Position numbers and translations under genes: made by a program. Below, piece by piece: positions 43,183 to 53,076 of a DNA stretch of 64,000 nucleotides. The stretch lies in the NCBI GenBank assembly GCA_913009685.1, contig CAJVXP010000003.1, positions 1 through 64,000 of the forward strand, read 5' to 3'. The notes beneath the pieces are model-generated. The model was not told where the DNA came from. It saw only the letters and a program-made list of their open reading frames with translations, and did not search any database. This DNA comes from an uncultured Bacteroidota bacterium. GTDB taxonomy: Bacteria > Bacteroidota > Bacteroidia > Bacteroidales > F082. Position 1 is the first letter of the stretch, and each line of letters begins with the position of its first letter.

Positions 43183-43195
43183 CAAAAGTTTGTCT

Positions 43196-45460
43196 TTATG
43201 CATTTTGTTTCCTGATTAAATTCAGTGCACTTCCCGATTTGAACCATTCAATCTGGTTTTCGTTGTAGGAATGTTTGGCCGTGATTTCGTCGGCAGTGCC
43301 ATCGGCGTGATGGATGACCACTTTCAGGTCTTTGCCCGGAGCAAAGTCAGCCAGTCCTTTTACATCGAAAGTATCATCTTCCTGAATTTTGTCGTAATCG
43401 GCCTTGTCGGCAAAAGTCAGTGCCAGCACGCCCTGTTTTTTCAGGTTGGTTTCATGAATACGGGCAAAGGAACGTACCAAAACGGCTTTTACGCCGAGGA
43501 AACGCGGTTCCATGGCGGCATGTTCGCGTGAGGAGCCTTCGCCGTAGTTTTCGTCACCAATGATAATGGAGCCAGCGCTGGCATCGCGGTAATGCTGTGC
43601 TGCCTCCGGAACAGCTTTGTAAATACCATCCAGCTGGTCTTTGACCGAGTTGGTTTTTTCGTTGAAATAGTTCACGCCACCAATAAGCATGTTTTGGGAA
43701 ATGTTTTCAAGGTGACCACGGAAGCGCAGCCACGGGCCGGCCATAGAAATGTGGTCGGTGGTACATTTTCCTTTGGCTTTAATCAGCAGATGCAGGCCTT
43801 CAAAATCGTTACCATCCCATTCGGGGAAAGGAGTAAGCAGTTGCAGCCGTTTTGACTCGGGGCTGACCTTAATTTCAATTTCACTACCGTCTTCAGCCGG
43901 TGACTGGTAACCGGGATCATCCACTTCAAAACCATTGGGTGGGAAAACCGTGCCTTCGGGGATTTCCAGTTTTACTTTTTCGCCATTGTCATTTACCAGC
44001 TCATCGGTCAGCGGGTTAAAATCAAGGCGGCCGGCGAGTGCGTAACACATCACCATTTCGGGCGAGGCCACAAAAGCGAAAGTGTTGGGGTTGCCATCGT
44101 TACGTTTGGCAAAGTTGCGGTTGAACGAGGTGATAATGGAGTTGCGGTGACCATCTTTAATGCTTTCGCGATCCCACTGACCGATACACTGGCCGCAGGC
44201 GTTGGCCAGCACTGTAGCGCCCATTTTTTCGAAATCGGCAATCAGCCCATCGCGCTCGATGGTAAAACGAACCTGTTCGGAACCCGGGGTTACGAACAAT
44301 TCAGCTTTTGCGGTCAGCTTTTTCTCCACCGCCTGGCGGGCAATGTTGGCAGCACGGGTAATGTCTTCGTATGACGAGTTGGTACAGGAACCAATAAGTC
44401 CGGCTTCCATGTTCAGCGGCCAGTCGTTTTTCTTTGCCGTTTCAGCCATTCCGGAAACAGGCGTACGCAGGTCGGGAGTAAAAGGGCCGTTCAAAGCGGG
44501 TTGCAGTTCCGAAAGGTCGATTTCAATAACCTGATCGAAATATTTTTCCGGGTTGGCATAAACTTCTTCATCACCGGTGAGGTATTCGCTGATTTTCTCA
44601 GCCAGTTCGGCCACGTCGGCACGGCCTGTCTGACGCAGGTATTCGGCGGTGTTCTCATCAAATCCGAAGGTGGAGGTGGTAGCGCCGATTTCAGCGCCCA
44701 TATTGCAAATGGTAGCACGACCGGTAGCAGACATGGCGCGGGCGCCTTCGCCGAAATATTCAACAATGGCATCGGTACCGCCTTTTACGGTGAGGATATC
44801 GGCCACACGCAGGATAACATCTTTCGGTGCCAGCCATCCGCTAAGTTTTCCGGTCAGTTTAATACCGATAAGTTTTGGAAATTTCAGTTCCCATGGCATG
44901 TCGGCCATAACGTCAACAGCATCAGCGCCACCAACGCCAATGGCCACCATTCCCAGTCCGCCGGCATTAGGTGTGTGCGAATCGGTTCCAATCATCATTC
45001 CGCCGGGAAAAGCATAATTTTCAAGTACGACCTGGTGAATAATACCGGCGCCCGGTTTCCAGAAGCCGATCCCGTATTTGTTGGAAACGGCGGAGAGGAA
45101 ATCATAAACTTCCTGATTGGTATAAATGGCTTTGTTGAGGTCTTTTTTAGCGCCTTCTTTAGCCTGGATAAGGTGGTCGCAGTGAACGCTGGAAGGAACG
45201 GCGGTTTTGCTTTTGCCGGCCTGCATAAACTGCAGCAGCGCCATTTGGGCAGTCGCATCCTGCATAGCCACACGGTCGGGGCGAAAATCAACATAAGATT
45301 CACCGCGTGTATAAGTTTGTTTGGCGACATCCTCATCAAGGTGTGCATAAAGGATTTTCTCGGCCAGTGTCATGTGGCGGTCCAACAACTTTTTGGCTGC
45401 CTCAACACGTTCGGGGAAACGGGCATAAAGGCCTTTTATCATTTCAATATCAAATGCCAT
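43196..45460 (-). CDS. acnA: aconitate hydratase
   Basis: 754 residues, mitochondrial-type aconitase length. Iron-sulfur ligands are in [10 protein letters not shown] and [13 protein letters not shown]. The substrate-binding [12 protein letters not shown], the H.PNAGGLGM segment near 165 and the swivel-domain [15 protein letters not shown] are complete. It interconverts citrate and isocitrate in the TCA cycle through a 4Fe-4S cluster. A TACTTTTG box at 45526-45533 gives a leader of about 60 bases. It ends at a strong terminator. Confidence 0.97.
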   Translation of the reverse strand: MAFDIEMIKGLYARFPERVEAAKKLLDRHMTLAEKILYAHLDEDVAKQTYTRGESYVDFRPDRVAMQDATAQMALLQFMQAGKSKTAVPSSVHCDHLIQAKEGAKKDLNKAIYTNQEVYDFLSAVSNKYGIGFWKPGAGIIHQVVLENYAFPGGMMIGTDSHTPNAGGLGMVAIGVGGADAVDVMADMPWELKFPKLIGIKLTGKLSGWLAPKDVILRVADILTVKGGTDAIVEYFGEGARAMSATGRATICNMGAEIGATTSTFGFDENTAEYLRQTGRADVAELAEKISEYLTGDEEVYANPEKYFDQVIEIDLSELQPALNGPFTPDLRTPVSGMAETAKKNDWPLNMEAGLIGSCTNSSYEDITRAANIARQAVEKKLTAKAELFVTPGSEQVRFTIERDGLIADFEKMGATVLANACGQCIGQWDRESIKDGHRNSIITSFNRNFAKRNDGNPNTFAFVASPEMVMCYALAGRLDFNPLTDELVNDNGEKVKLEIPEGTVFPPNGFEVDDPGYQSPAEDGSEIEIKVSPESKRLQLLTPFPEWDGNDFEGLHLLIKAKGKCTTDHISMAGPWLRFRGHLENISQNMLIGGVNYFNEKTNSVKDQLDGIYKAVPEAAQHYRDASAGSIIIGDENYGEGSSREHAAMEPRFLGVKAVLVRSFARIHETNLKKQGVLALTFADKADYDKIQEDDTFDVKGLADFAPGKDLKVVIHHADGTADEITAKHSYNENQIEWFKSGSALNLIRKQNA

Positions 45461-45525
45461 AATGATTTTATTTTAAAGTTAAAAATCAGATTTTTACGTA
45501 TCAGAACCGTTTTCGCGGTAAGCTG

Positions 45526-45533
45526 CAAAAGTA
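45526..45533 (-). promoter_or_regulatory. -7 promoter box TACTTTTG of the aconitase gene
   Basis: Consensus TAnnTTTG on the minus strand, about 66 bases upstream of the start codon. Confidence 0.55.
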
Positions 45534-45604
45534 GGAAAATAACCGAAAAACAACCAGGTACCCGAAGAGGTTTTTCTAATTCGAACTTTTTCTAATTCGA
45601 CGGT

Positions 45605-46564
45605 TTATTCGATAAGGCCACGGCCTGTTTTTTTAATTGTACCATCGGCTTTGAATTCTCCGATGAGCTTGTCGAGAACACCGTTGATAAAGGTTTTACT
45701 TTTTGGTGTGCTGAAATATTTGGCCAGCTCAATGTATTCGTTGAGGGTTACTTTTATGGGAATGGTTTTCATTTCTTTCAGTTCCACAATGGCCATTTTC
45801 AGCAGAATAACATCCAACACAGGAATACGTTCATAGTCCCAGCTTTTTGATTTTTCCCGGATAATTTCGCTCAGTTCTTCATCGTTTAAAATTACTTTGC
45901 GGAAAAGTTTCTGTACGAATATTTTATCATCGTTCACTTTTTGTCCCGAAGTGGAATAAATTCCGGGAAGAGTGGCTTCGGAATTAAATTTCGGAGATAT
46001 CCCATCGAAAAATTTTATCAACAGTACTCCCTCCAAGTCATAACCTTCTGAAAAATAGACGCTTTTTTCCTCGTAATAGGATTTTAAAAGGTCAAAATCC
46101 ATCATGAGCCGATCCACCACTTTTATGAGAAACTTTTTATCTTCTTCGAGCGATGTGTGGGTATCAGCCAAATAGTCCTTGTAAAAATCAGCATCCCGCA
46201 AGAGTTTGTAAAATTTAAGAATCATATTCTGCTCCTGCTTCCAGTTGACTTTAAAAAGAGCCGCCTTTTTCTGAAAATCTTTGTTTTCTTCAAGAAGCCT
46301 TAAAGCCTGGTTTTGAACAAATTTCTGGTTAGGGTTCAGGTCATCTTCCGTGGGGAAATATTTCTTTTTGTTAAGCTCCATGCGTGTCAGGGCAAAATCT
46401 TTTACTTCCAACAAAAACGAAAGCTGGTAGATAAAAAGTTCATATAACTTATCAATACTTTGGAATAACTGTTTTTCGCCTGAAGGAAGGTCGGTATTAC
46501 TACCTGAATACCATGAGTATAAGGCTTGTAAGACTTTAATGCGGAGATGTCTGCGGTATAACAT
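45605..46564 (-). CDS. nusB: transcription antitermination protein NusB, long form
   Basis: 319 residues, more than twice the E. coli length, as is usual in Bacteroidetes. It opens MLYRRHLRIKVLQALYSW. The C-terminal part holds the recognisable NusB fold: RIPVLDVILLKMAIVELKEM, IPIKVTLNEYIELAKYFSTPKSKTFINGVLDKL. The middle 150 residues are a helical insertion. It binds boxA RNA with NusE/S10 for rRNA antitermination. A TAAATTTG box lies at 46601-46608, and the gene is divergent from prfA. Confidence 0.93.
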   Translation of the reverse strand: MLYRRHLRIKVLQALYSWYSGSNTDLPSGEKQLFQSIDKLYELFIYQLSFLLEVKDFALTRMELNKKKYFPTEDDLNPNQKFVQNQALRLLEENKDFQKKAALFKVNWKQEQNMILKFYKLLRDADFYKDYLADTHTSLEEDKKFLIKVVDRLMMDFDLLKSYYEEKSVYFSEGYDLEGVLLIKFFDGISPKFNSEATLPGIYSTSGQKVNDDKIFVQKLFRKVILNDEELSEIIREKSKSWDYERIPVLDVILLKMAIVELKEMKTIPIKVTLNEYIELAKYFSTPKSKTFINGVLDKLIGEFKADGTIKKTGRGLIE

Positions 46565-46600
46565 TATAGCTGTAATATTTTATGAACGCTATTTTGGCGG

Positions 46601-46608
46601 CAAATTTA
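46601..46608 (-). promoter_or_regulatory. -7 promoter box TAAATTTG of nusB
   Basis: Consensus TAnnTTTG on the minus strand, 37 bases before the nusB start, flanked by the inverted repeat GGCGGCAAAT (46597-46606) / ATTTGCCGGCC (46618-46628). Confidence 0.55.
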
Positions 46609-46734
46609 GAAATAATTCATTTGCCGGCCATACTTTTTTTATGACAAAAATTTTATCACACATTTGTGTAGTTTCTCAGTTTAACTTTAAACAACTTTGT
46701 ATTGCCACATCCCGGCACTTTGCCGGCAGTTTAG

Positions 46735-46742
46735 TATCTTTG
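46735..46742 (+). promoter_or_regulatory. -7 promoter box TATCTTTG of prfA, overlapping a palindrome
   Basis: Consensus TAnnTTTG. The box runs into TTTGCCGGCA (46739-46748), and the same decamer occurs at 46719-46728. TGCCGGCA is a perfect palindrome, so this could be a tandem operator. Confidence 0.55.
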
Positions 46743-46761
46743 CCGGCAAAATACGTGAACT

Positions 46762-47835
46762 GTGGAAATTTTAGAGAAGCTGGAGGCTATTAAGAACCGT
46801 TGGGAGGAGCTTGCCGAGCAAATGAGCGATCCTGCCGCTATGGCGGATATGAAGCATTTTGTGAAGCTTAACAAGGATTACAAAGAGCTGGAACCGGTGG
46901 TTCATGCGTATAAAACGTATAAAAACCTGCTCGGAAACATCGAAAATGCGAGGGAGATTCTGGAGAAAGAGAAGGACCCTGAATTTCGGGAAATGGCCAA
47001 AGAGGAGTTAGAAGAACTTCAGCCGAAGCTGAAAGAAATGGAGGAGCAGATAAGGTTGCTGCTGATTCCCAAAGACCCGCAGGACAGCAAAAATGCGGTC
47101 ATGGAAATCAGAGCAGGCACGGGTGGCGACGAGGCTTCCATTTTTGCCGGCGACCTGTTCCGGATGTACCAGAAATATTGCGAAACGAGAGGCTGGAAAG
47201 TGGATGTGGTGGAGTTGAACGAAGGAACTTCCGGCGGTTTTAAAGCCATCGTGTGTAACGTGATTGGCACCGGAGCCTACGGAACATTGAAATTTGAGTC
47301 GGGTGTGCACCGCGTACAACGGGTTCCGAAAACGGAAACACAGGGACGTATTCATACTTCGGCAGCTTCGGTGGTGGTACTTCCGGAAGCAGATGAGTTT
47401 GATGTGGAACTGCACGACAAAGACATTAGAAAAGATACTTACTGTTCTTCCGGACCGGGCGGGCAGTCGGTGAATACCACCTATTCCGCCATCCGGCTCA
47501 CGCATATCCCGTCGGGCATTGTGGTTACCTGTCAGGATGAGAAATCGCAGATTAAAAACCTGGCCAAAGCCATGAAAGTATTGCGTACCCGCCTTTACGA
47601 AAAGGAATACAACAAGTATCTGGAAGAGATGTCCTCCAAACGGAAGACTATGGTCTCTACCGGTGACCGCTCTGCAAAAATCAGGACTTACAACTGGCCG
47701 CAGGGCAGGGTTACTGATCATCGTATCGGCCTGACACTCTATAATTTGCAGGCGATTATTGATGGCGACATCCAGGAGCTTATCAACAAACTGCAAATGG
47801 CGGAAAATGCCGAGCGGCTGAAAGAAGAATTCTAA
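46762..47835 (+). CDS. prfA: peptide chain release factor 1
   Basis: 357 residues from GTG. The GGQ motif that triggers peptidyl-tRNA hydrolysis is at 233-235 ([10 protein letters not shown]). The [22 protein letters not shown] stretch and the [16 protein letters not shown] signature near the end are diagnostic of RF1, which reads UAA and UAG. It is followed by pyrF after 27 bases, the two probably forming an operon. Confidence 0.96.
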   Translation: MEILEKLEAIKNRWEELAEQMSDPAAMADMKHFVKLNKDYKELEPVVHAYKTYKNLLGNIENAREILEKEKDPEFREMAKEELEELQPKLKEMEEQIRLLLIPKDPQDSKNAVMEIRAGTGGDEASIFAGDLFRMYQKYCETRGWKVDVVELNEGTSGGFKAIVCNVIGTGAYGTLKFESGVHRVQRVPKTETQGRIHTSAASVVVLPEADEFDVELHDKDIRKDTYCSSGPGGQSVNTTYSAIRLTHIPSGIVVTCQDEKSQIKNLAKAMKVLRTRLYEKEYNKYLEEMSSKRKTMVSTGDRSAKIRTYNWPQGRVTDHRIGLTLYNLQAIIDGDIQELINKLQMAENAERLKEEF

Positions 47836-47862
47836 TGACAAAAACACCTTAACCGGACAACT

Positions 47863-48693
47863 ATGACCTACGAGGAACTTTTCGGACAGATTCAGAAAAA
47901 ACGCTCCTTCCTGTGTGTGGGACTGGATACCGACAGGGCCAGAATTCCAAAACATTTGCTTCCGGAAGACGACCCTGTATTCGCTTTTAACCGCACCATT
48001 GTGGACGCTACGCTGCCTTTTGCCGTTGCCTACAAACCCAATCTGGCTTTTTATGAGGTTTTGGGTGCTGCGGGCTGGGAAAGTCTGAAAAAAACGGTGG
48101 ATTATATCCGGTCGAAAAGTCCTGAAATTTTTTTGATTGCCGATGCCAAACGCGGTGATATCGGGAACACCTCCGGCATGTATGCCCGTACTTTTTTTGA
48201 ACAACTTGATGTGGATGCTGTAACACTTTCACCTTATATGGGACGGGATACGGTGATGCCGTTTTTGCAGTTTAAAGGTAAATGGGCTGTTTTGCTGGCG
48301 CTGACTTCCAATCCTTCAGCTGCTGATTTTCAGTATTTTGAAGATAAAAGCGGGAAGAAGCTTTTTGAAAAGGTATTGGAGACTTCGCGTGACTGGGGAA
48401 CGCGCGACCAGCTTATGTATGTGGTAGGAGCCACACGGGCGCAGGAGCTGGCGAAAGTGCGTAAGCTGGTGCCGGAACATTTTCTGCTGGTTCCGGGTGT
48501 GGGCGCACAAGGTGGCAGCCTGGAGGATGTGGCCCGTTACGGAATGAATGACCATTGCGGACTGTTAGTCAACTCGTCGCGGGGGATTTTGTATGCTTCT
48601 TCTCAGGAAGATTTTGCCATTAAAGCAGGTGAAAGAGCACGGGTTTTACAACAACAGATGGAACTTATACTCCGGAGTAACGGATTGCTGTAA
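47863..48693 (+). CDS. pyrF: orotidine 5'-phosphate decarboxylase (type 2)
   Basis: 276 residues. FLCVGLDTD and the [13 protein letters not shown] segment are present, and the catalytic [15 protein letters not shown] contains the Asp-x-Lys-x-x-Asp core. [15 protein letters not shown] binds the phosphate. It makes UMP from OMP in pyrimidine synthesis. The short hairpin AAGAAGT/ACTTCTT at 48711-48728 follows. Confidence 0.95.
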   Translation: MTYEELFGQIQKKRSFLCVGLDTDRARIPKHLLPEDDPVFAFNRTIVDATLPFAVAYKPNLAFYEVLGAAGWESLKKTVDYIRSKSPEIFLIADAKRGDIGNTSGMYARTFFEQLDVDAVTLSPYMGRDTVMPFLQFKGKWAVLLALTSNPSAADFQYFEDKSGKKLFEKVLETSRDWGTRDQLMYVVGATRAQELAKVRKLVPEHFLLVPGVGAQGGSLEDVARYGMNDHCGLLVNSSRGILYASSQEDFAIKAGERARVLQQQMELILRSNGLL

Positions 48694-48745
48694 AACCAAT
48701 TAAGATGTAAAAGAAGTTTTCACTTCTTATGTTGTAAATATTTTA

Positions 48746-48753
48746 TATTTTTG
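48746..48753 (+). promoter_or_regulatory. -7 promoter box TATTTTTG upstream of tRNA-Arg(TCT)
   Basis: Consensus TAnnTTTG about 100 bases upstream of the mature tRNA 5' end. Confidence 0.5.
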
Positions 48754-48854
48754 CGCTGCCAATTTATCGGGCGTCTTGTTCAAAGAAGTTATGGGTCTGC
48801 CACACATCACGAAAAAAAGCGGGCGATGGTTTGACTCCTGATTTATAGCGTTTT

Positions 48855-48928
48855 GGTCCAGTAGCTCAGTTGGATAGAGCAGCAGCCTTCTAAGCTGCGG
48901 GTCGTGGGTTCGAATCCCGCCTGGATCA
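48855..48928 (+). tRNA. tRNA-Arg (anticodon TCT)
   Basis: 74 nt. The acceptor stem GGTCCAG pairs with CTGGATC, followed by discriminator A. The anticodon stem GCAGC/GCTGC encloses the loop CTTCTAA with anticodon TCT, and the T arm carries GGTTCGAATCC. CCA is not encoded. It reads AGA (and AGG) codons. Confidence 0.97.
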
Positions 48929-49113
48929 CAGATAAGAGTGAAAGGTTTGTGCAGTTTTTTCTTCATGGCCATTTTGTTAAACAATACAATTTATATCGCC
49001 AATTCAGGATCATTGTTGGTATAACATGCAAGGCATAAATTTTTCTGAATAGCCGTAGTTATTGAGAAAAATTTCATCGTCTATAAAAAACTCTGAAAAT
49101 CTTGATGCAAAGT

Positions 49114-49130
49114 AATTATTAGAAGCCCCC
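49114..49130. repeat. copy 3 of the dispersed 17-nt repeat, overlapping a stop codon
   Basis: AATTATTAGAAGCCCCC is the exact complement of the left arm at 1761-1777. On the minus strand it provides the last codons (GGC TTC) and the stop TAA of the Acg-type gene. Confidence 0.7.
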
Positions 49131-50303
49131 TTCAATAAGATTCTCAACATCCATCCTCATACTTCCTGGGACTTCTGAGACAGGCTCACCAATTCTAAAA
49201 AGCATTAAGATTGTTTCACCTTCTTCTGTCATGTCTTTATGGATGTTGTCATAAATATTTTTCATTTCCGGATATTCTTCAATGGCCTGAGACAATGGCT
49301 GGATGGCGAGACCTAATGTATGCGCTGTTAGTTGAATCCTGCTGTAAAGTCTGCCCGCGTTAAATTGTTGGTGTCTGGAATTACCCTTGCTGATAATTAA
49401 AAAAAATCCTGCATTGTTTTCAGCAGCCATTTTTGTTTGGGTCATAAATGCGTCCCTGGCGGCGGCTAAATTACTCATCCCTGGAAATACCGTCAGAAGA
49501 GCTTGCATTAAATGCATCTTAAATCCTGTTATTGCAGAACCTTCAAAGGAAAATCCATACCGGTACCTGTTTTTTTCTCTTTCGTTTTTTCTGAATAATT
49601 TTATGCTTTCCCGCATTATTCTTTCAATTCCTGATTCTATTTCCGCACTTTTGATAACATAGTTTTTTATTTTGTCATATTTTTCGCCCTTGCCGATATA
49701 AACAACTCTGATATTTTTAAAATTGTTCTGACTTTGGAGAATTTCCATATCTCCCGGAGATAATCGGCTCTTTTTGTATGCCACCCTGTAAGTATCCGGC
49801 TTAAACATTTCAATATAGAGCGGGCTTTGTTGTTTTTCGGTTTTTTCCAATTCAATATGAGCGACTCTTTTTTGCTTCAATTCTTCCTTTGAAGCGTCCC
49901 TGGAATATTCTCCGTCAGGAAATAATGTTATTTTTAAATCATACCCTAACTTATTGCCGGCCAGTGCCATGTATTCAAACATTGTTCCCTGGCTTATGGT
50001 TGCCTGCGTGTAATAAGGATCGACTTCAGTTGCAAGACGGTTTGTCTCCAGATACACATCAAAATTTTTATCATTGTCCGGAGCATATTTGAATTTCCAA
50101 TTCTGCATATTGTGCCCATTTGCAGCTAATATCCCATGGGCAATTATCTGAGTGCGCGGGTCGTTGTATTTTTTGTAATAATCTTTGTTCCAGGGGTCGA
50201 GATACGACTTGTGCATATAAAATCCCTCTGCAACAAACGAAAACACCGCTAGCAGCAGAAACGCGCTCACTATAATTAAAATAACATTGGTCATTTTTTT
50301 CAT
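49119..50303 (-). CDS. Acg-type FMN-binding nitroreductase-like protein, membrane-anchored
   Basis: 394 residues. An N-terminal hydrophobic anchor (VILIIVSAFLLLAVFSFVA) is followed by a nitroreductase-like fold of the Acg family: QIIAHGILAANGHNMQNWKF near 52-71, then a long central insertion, and GLAIQPLSQAIEEYPEM towards the end. The relatives are degenerate, redox-related FMN proteins. It is AT-rich compared with neighbouring core genes and heads an accessory patch with two more minus-strand genes. Its stop codon lies within repeat copy 3. Substrate unknown. Confidence 0.82.
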   Translation of the reverse strand: MKKMTNVILIIVSAFLLLAVFSFVAEGFYMHKSYLDPWNKDYYKKYNDPRTQIIAHGILAANGHNMQNWKFKYAPDNDKNFDVYLETNRLATEVDPYYTQATISQGTMFEYMALAGNKLGYDLKITLFPDGEYSRDASKEELKQKRVAHIELEKTEKQQSPLYIEMFKPDTYRVAYKKSRLSPGDMEILQSQNNFKNIRVVYIGKGEKYDKIKNYVIKSAEIESGIERIMRESIKLFRKNEREKNRYRYGFSFEGSAITGFKMHLMQALLTVFPGMSNLAAARDAFMTQTKMAAENNAGFFLIISKGNSRHQQFNAGRLYSRIQLTAHTLGLAIQPLSQAIEEYPEMKNIYDNIHKDMTEEGETILMLFRIGEPVSEVPGSMRMDVENLIEGGF

Positions 50304-50405
50304 TTTTTATGTATTATTTTTTAAAGTTTAGAAATTTACAGGTCTGTTTAATCTTGTTACAATAGCGGAGAAAGCACAACATTGTCCCCTTCCGGTATTA
50401 TGCAT

Positions 50406-50978
50406 TTACTGTTTTTCTCCAATGTCTTTTATCAATTGTCTCCCTGATATTATTTCAAATCCCTTTTCAATCTTCTTTTGTAGTTTGTTGTTCTTTGTTG
50501 CTGTACAGTCAGAAACTAAAATGCAATGAAAGCCTTTGTCAATTAAACTATCCATTGTCTCTTTCACGCAATGATCTGTTGTAAAGCCACATACATAAAT
50601 AGTATTAATTCTGTTTTCTTTTAAAAGTTGTTCCATGTCGCTACCCTCACAAGCATCAAAACCATACCTGCCCCGGACTATAATATCTGTGTCTTGATAA
50701 ACTCCGTCTGTAAATTCGGCTTTCCATGTTCCTTTTGTAAAGCGTTTTAGCAACCTTGCAGGGAAAGGCGTTTTTTTATATCTCTCTTTGTCTGTTTTGT
50801 CTAAAATTAAGGGGGCCTGCATTACCTTTATCCCTTGCTTTCTTGCTGCTGCAACAACCTCTTTTGTATTACTCAGGACATTTTTTGACGTATATTCTTT
50901 CCTGATTATTTTATGGAAAATACCTTTTTCCGTCCATGTTTTTTGAAATTCAATTAACAAAATTGCTGAGTTATCCAT
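50406..50978 (-). CDS. isochorismatase-family cysteine hydrolase-like protein
   Basis: 190 residues. The fold pattern is clear: an N-terminal AILLIEFQKTW strand, then the GRYGFDAC loop, and IYVCGFTTDHCVKETMDSLIDKGFHCILVSDCTAT carrying the nucleophilic Cys. Of the usual Asp-Lys-Cys triad the Cys is present, but the Asp of the first strand is Glu10 and the Lys position reads Arg (VRGRYG). It may act on nicotinamide- or amide-like substrates or be inactive. It lies between the nitroreductase-like gene and a Crp/Fnr regulator on the same strand. Confidence 0.85.
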   Translation of the reverse strand: MDNSAILLIEFQKTWTEKGIFHKIIRKEYTSKNVLSNTKEVVAAARKQGIKVMQAPLILDKTDKERYKKTPFPARLLKRFTKGTWKAEFTDGVYQDTDIIVRGRYGFDACEGSDMEQLLKENRINTIYVCGFTTDHCVKETMDSLIDKGFHCILVSDCTATKNNKLQKKIEKGFEIISGRQLIKDIGEKQ

Positions 50979-51040
50979 ATCATTTATTTTTATGATTAAA
51001 TATTCACAGCAAAATTACTCATGGCTTTACTAAAAGTCAT

Positions 51041-51640
51041 TTACATTTGTTGATACGTATTCATTTTCTTTCTTAATCGACTGAGCTGGGTTGGTGTAAT
51101 TCCAAGATAACTTGCAATGTGATAGTGTTGGATTTTACTTTCTAAATCCGGAAATGCATTCCTGAACAACAGATAATTGCTCATTGCTTCTTCTGATAGC
51201 AATCTTATTTCTCTAACCTGCTTTTGTTCCAAATACGCAAAAGTCAATTTTTGTATGAACGCGTTAATCTCTTTGTGTCTGGTCGATATTTTTATTAGTT
51301 CTGTATATGGGATACATAAGATCATGGTTTTCGATAATGCCTGAATGTTTGTAATAGATTTTTTTTCAGGTGAAATGCCTGCTGCTACAAAATCGTTTTT
51401 TTGTAAAAAAAGTTTATTCCATTCTTCCCCCTTTTCATTCAGGTAGAATATTCTTAAAATCCCATTACTGATAAGCCCTAAATCTCTTGTCAATTGGCCT
51501 TCTTTTGAAAAGTAATTGTTTTTGTCAAGCTCTTTTATGTAGATGAGAGGTTCTATTTCAGACCAACATTCATTACCCAATGGATAAACTTTGTCTATTG
51601 AAACTCTTAATTGTATTTTATGTTTATCTGTCAGCTTCAT
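51041..51640 (-). CDS. Crp/Fnr family transcriptional regulator
   Basis: 199 residues. The cyclic-nucleotide-binding-like beta roll (KNNYFSKEGQLTRDLGLISNGILRIFYLNEKGEEW) is followed by the long dimer helix and a C-terminal helix-turn-helix (IASYLGITPTQLSRLRKK). There are no Cys clusters for an iron-sulfur sensor. It is the first gene of a three-gene minus-strand group and probably controls the nitroreductase-like and isochorismatase-like genes. Confidence 0.9.
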   Translation of the reverse strand: MKLTDKHKIQLRVSIDKVYPLGNECWSEIEPLIYIKELDKNNYFSKEGQLTRDLGLISNGILRIFYLNEKGEEWNKLFLQKNDFVAAGISPEKKSITNIQALSKTMILCIPYTELIKISTRHKEINAFIQKLTFAYLEQKQVREIRLLSEEAMSNYLLFRNAFPDLESKIQHYHIASYLGITPTQLSRLRKKMNTYQQM

Positions 51641-52063
51641 ATTTCTGCATGCAGTTACGTTTCAGGCAGTAAGTAGCGTGTGTTTTCGGAGCCTCCACAT
51701 CCGATTTACCGTAAACTCGGATTAACATTTAATCTTCAAATTTAGTAAATTTTTCCATATAGCTTTCAAGCCTCATATTGGTAATTGTACCCATTAGTAT
51801 TAAATTTCAATCATTTCATTACCGGAAATATTTTCTTCTCTGTTCCATTTATTGAACAGACAGCCCGGATTGCCTCTTGCTGGTAGCGGTAAACGACATT
51901 ATCCAGGCTCAGCGTACACAATTGTTTTCGGGACAATAGCTGCTATTTGTACTGGTTTTTTCCTTAATTCAAGTCGAAACTTTCGTTAATTATTTAACAA
52001 TAGCGTTACTTTATTAACTATATTTGCAAAGTGATGTTCAGTTACCTCTTCAAATGCTTAAGG
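51641..52063. other. divergent intergenic region
   Basis: It contains a TATATTTG -7 box at 52019-52026 for the plus-strand lipoprotein fragment, and a short imperfect palindrome ATTGT(n7)ACAAT at 51921-51937. The rest, about 300 bases, shows no gene. Confidence 0.5.
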
Positions 52064-52280
52064 ATGCGTAAGAACCTAATTTTGTTACCACTGTTGTTTG
52101 CGATAACTTTTAGTTCCTGTTCGTACTATGACAACAAAACTGTTACGGTTGATTTCAAAGAGCAGAAATCCGGCAACCCACCATCGAAACCCGACTCTGA
52201 ACCGGTATATGTTGCCATTGCATCGATGACTTCCCCAAAAGTAACTTATAAACTCAAGTTTCGCATCCCAGAAACACTAA
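52064..52280 (+). pseudogene. truncated lipoprotein, N-terminus of a PhnD-like binding protein
   Basis: From ATG 52064 the frame encodes a lipoprotein signal (LILLPLLFAITFSSC, lipobox Cys), a linker, and then PVYVAIASMTSPKVTY, the first strand of the phosphate/phosphonate (PhnD) periplasmic-binding family. Homology stops there; the remaining codons to 52318 are out of context, and a transposase-like frame begins at 52281. The gene is therefore broken. PhnD-like proteins often serve as sensors for histidine kinases, and a hybrid kinase gene lies 0.8 kb downstream. The original boundaries are inferred. Confidence 0.65.
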
Positions 52281-52751
52281 TATTTCCGTGTAAAAAAACA
52301 AAAAAAGACCACCAGAGATAAAAAGTTACCGGTATATAAACGGTTTAAAGAATTGAATTCCAAGAAGACCGAAATGGTAGTTCAAATGTTCCGCAGGATA
52401 AATCAGCGGAAGATTCCTGTTAATTATATTTTGTTTGATAGTTGGTTTACCTCCATGAGTCTGATAAAGAAATTACTATCCGTAAACAAAAATGTCAACA
52501 TTATTGGAATGTACAAATACAACAGTAAACTTTTGATTAGCGGAAAAGAATTGACCATAAAGCAATTAAGAAAATACCGAAACAAAATGAAAATCTCAAA
52601 TCAAATCAAATCAAATCAATTCAAGACAATAGATTTTGCCAATCATTATGCGGTTATCAGGTCGGTAATTGACACAAGCCTGAAAAATTCTCAAAACGTT
52701 TTCGGTACGCTATCGTGTTTGGCTAATCAAAACTTAATCGCTGCTGAGTAG
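52281..52751 (+). pseudogene. transposase remnant (DDE, IS4-like)
   Basis: An open frame of about 156 codons without a proper start. It contains RRINQRKIPVNYILFDSWFTS, the pattern around the second catalytic Asp of IS4-type DDE transposases, preceded by KKLPVYKRFKEL. The N-terminal catalytic part and the C-terminal Glu region are missing. An AAATC microsatellite (52595-52620) interrupts the C-terminal part. No terminal inverted repeats were found. It is a decayed fragment, not an active element. Confidence 0.7.
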
Positions 52752-53076
52752 TAACAAGAAAAAACTTTTTTTATGCGTGGGTAATGAAGCAGGAAAGCTG
52801 TGACTACGTAAGTTTTCTTTAGCCTGGTTCAGCCATACGAAATCTGGATGGGGCATTGGCCATCAAACAGATAGGTGATCTTCTGTTACAAAAACGGCAA
52901 ATGTTTGTGACAGAATTTGCTCGCGCTCTTTTCCTGCTCTTTCCCTGCTCTTTCCCCTGGAAAAGTGTAAAATGATAAATTATGCTTATATTCGCAACAT
53001 AAACGAACAATAGCTTAATTGATAAACTTCACCCTGCCTGGTTTCTTAGGAACAAGCAATCTGATCTATTTTAATT
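52752..53076. other. intergenic region before the kinase operon
   Basis: 325 bases with an imperfect repeat (CGCTCTTTTCCTGCTCTTTC, then CTGCTCTTTC). A weak -7-like TATATTCG lies near 52986. No gene seen. Confidence 0.4.

Larger units (their letters stand above)
42741..43195. other. intergenic region between aconitase and porQ
   Basis: It contains the hairpin at 43074-43096 and the aconitase terminator at 43145-43182. The rest is AT-rich with no gene or -7 box that I could assign to porQ. Confidence 0.6.

Noticed and set aside
44501..45595. Plus-strand frame of 364 codons over aconitase
   Set aside because: Antisense shadow of a certain gene.
47008..48204. Long minus-strand frame (398 codons) over prfA and pyrF
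   Set aside because: Antisense shadow; both plus-strand genes are certain.
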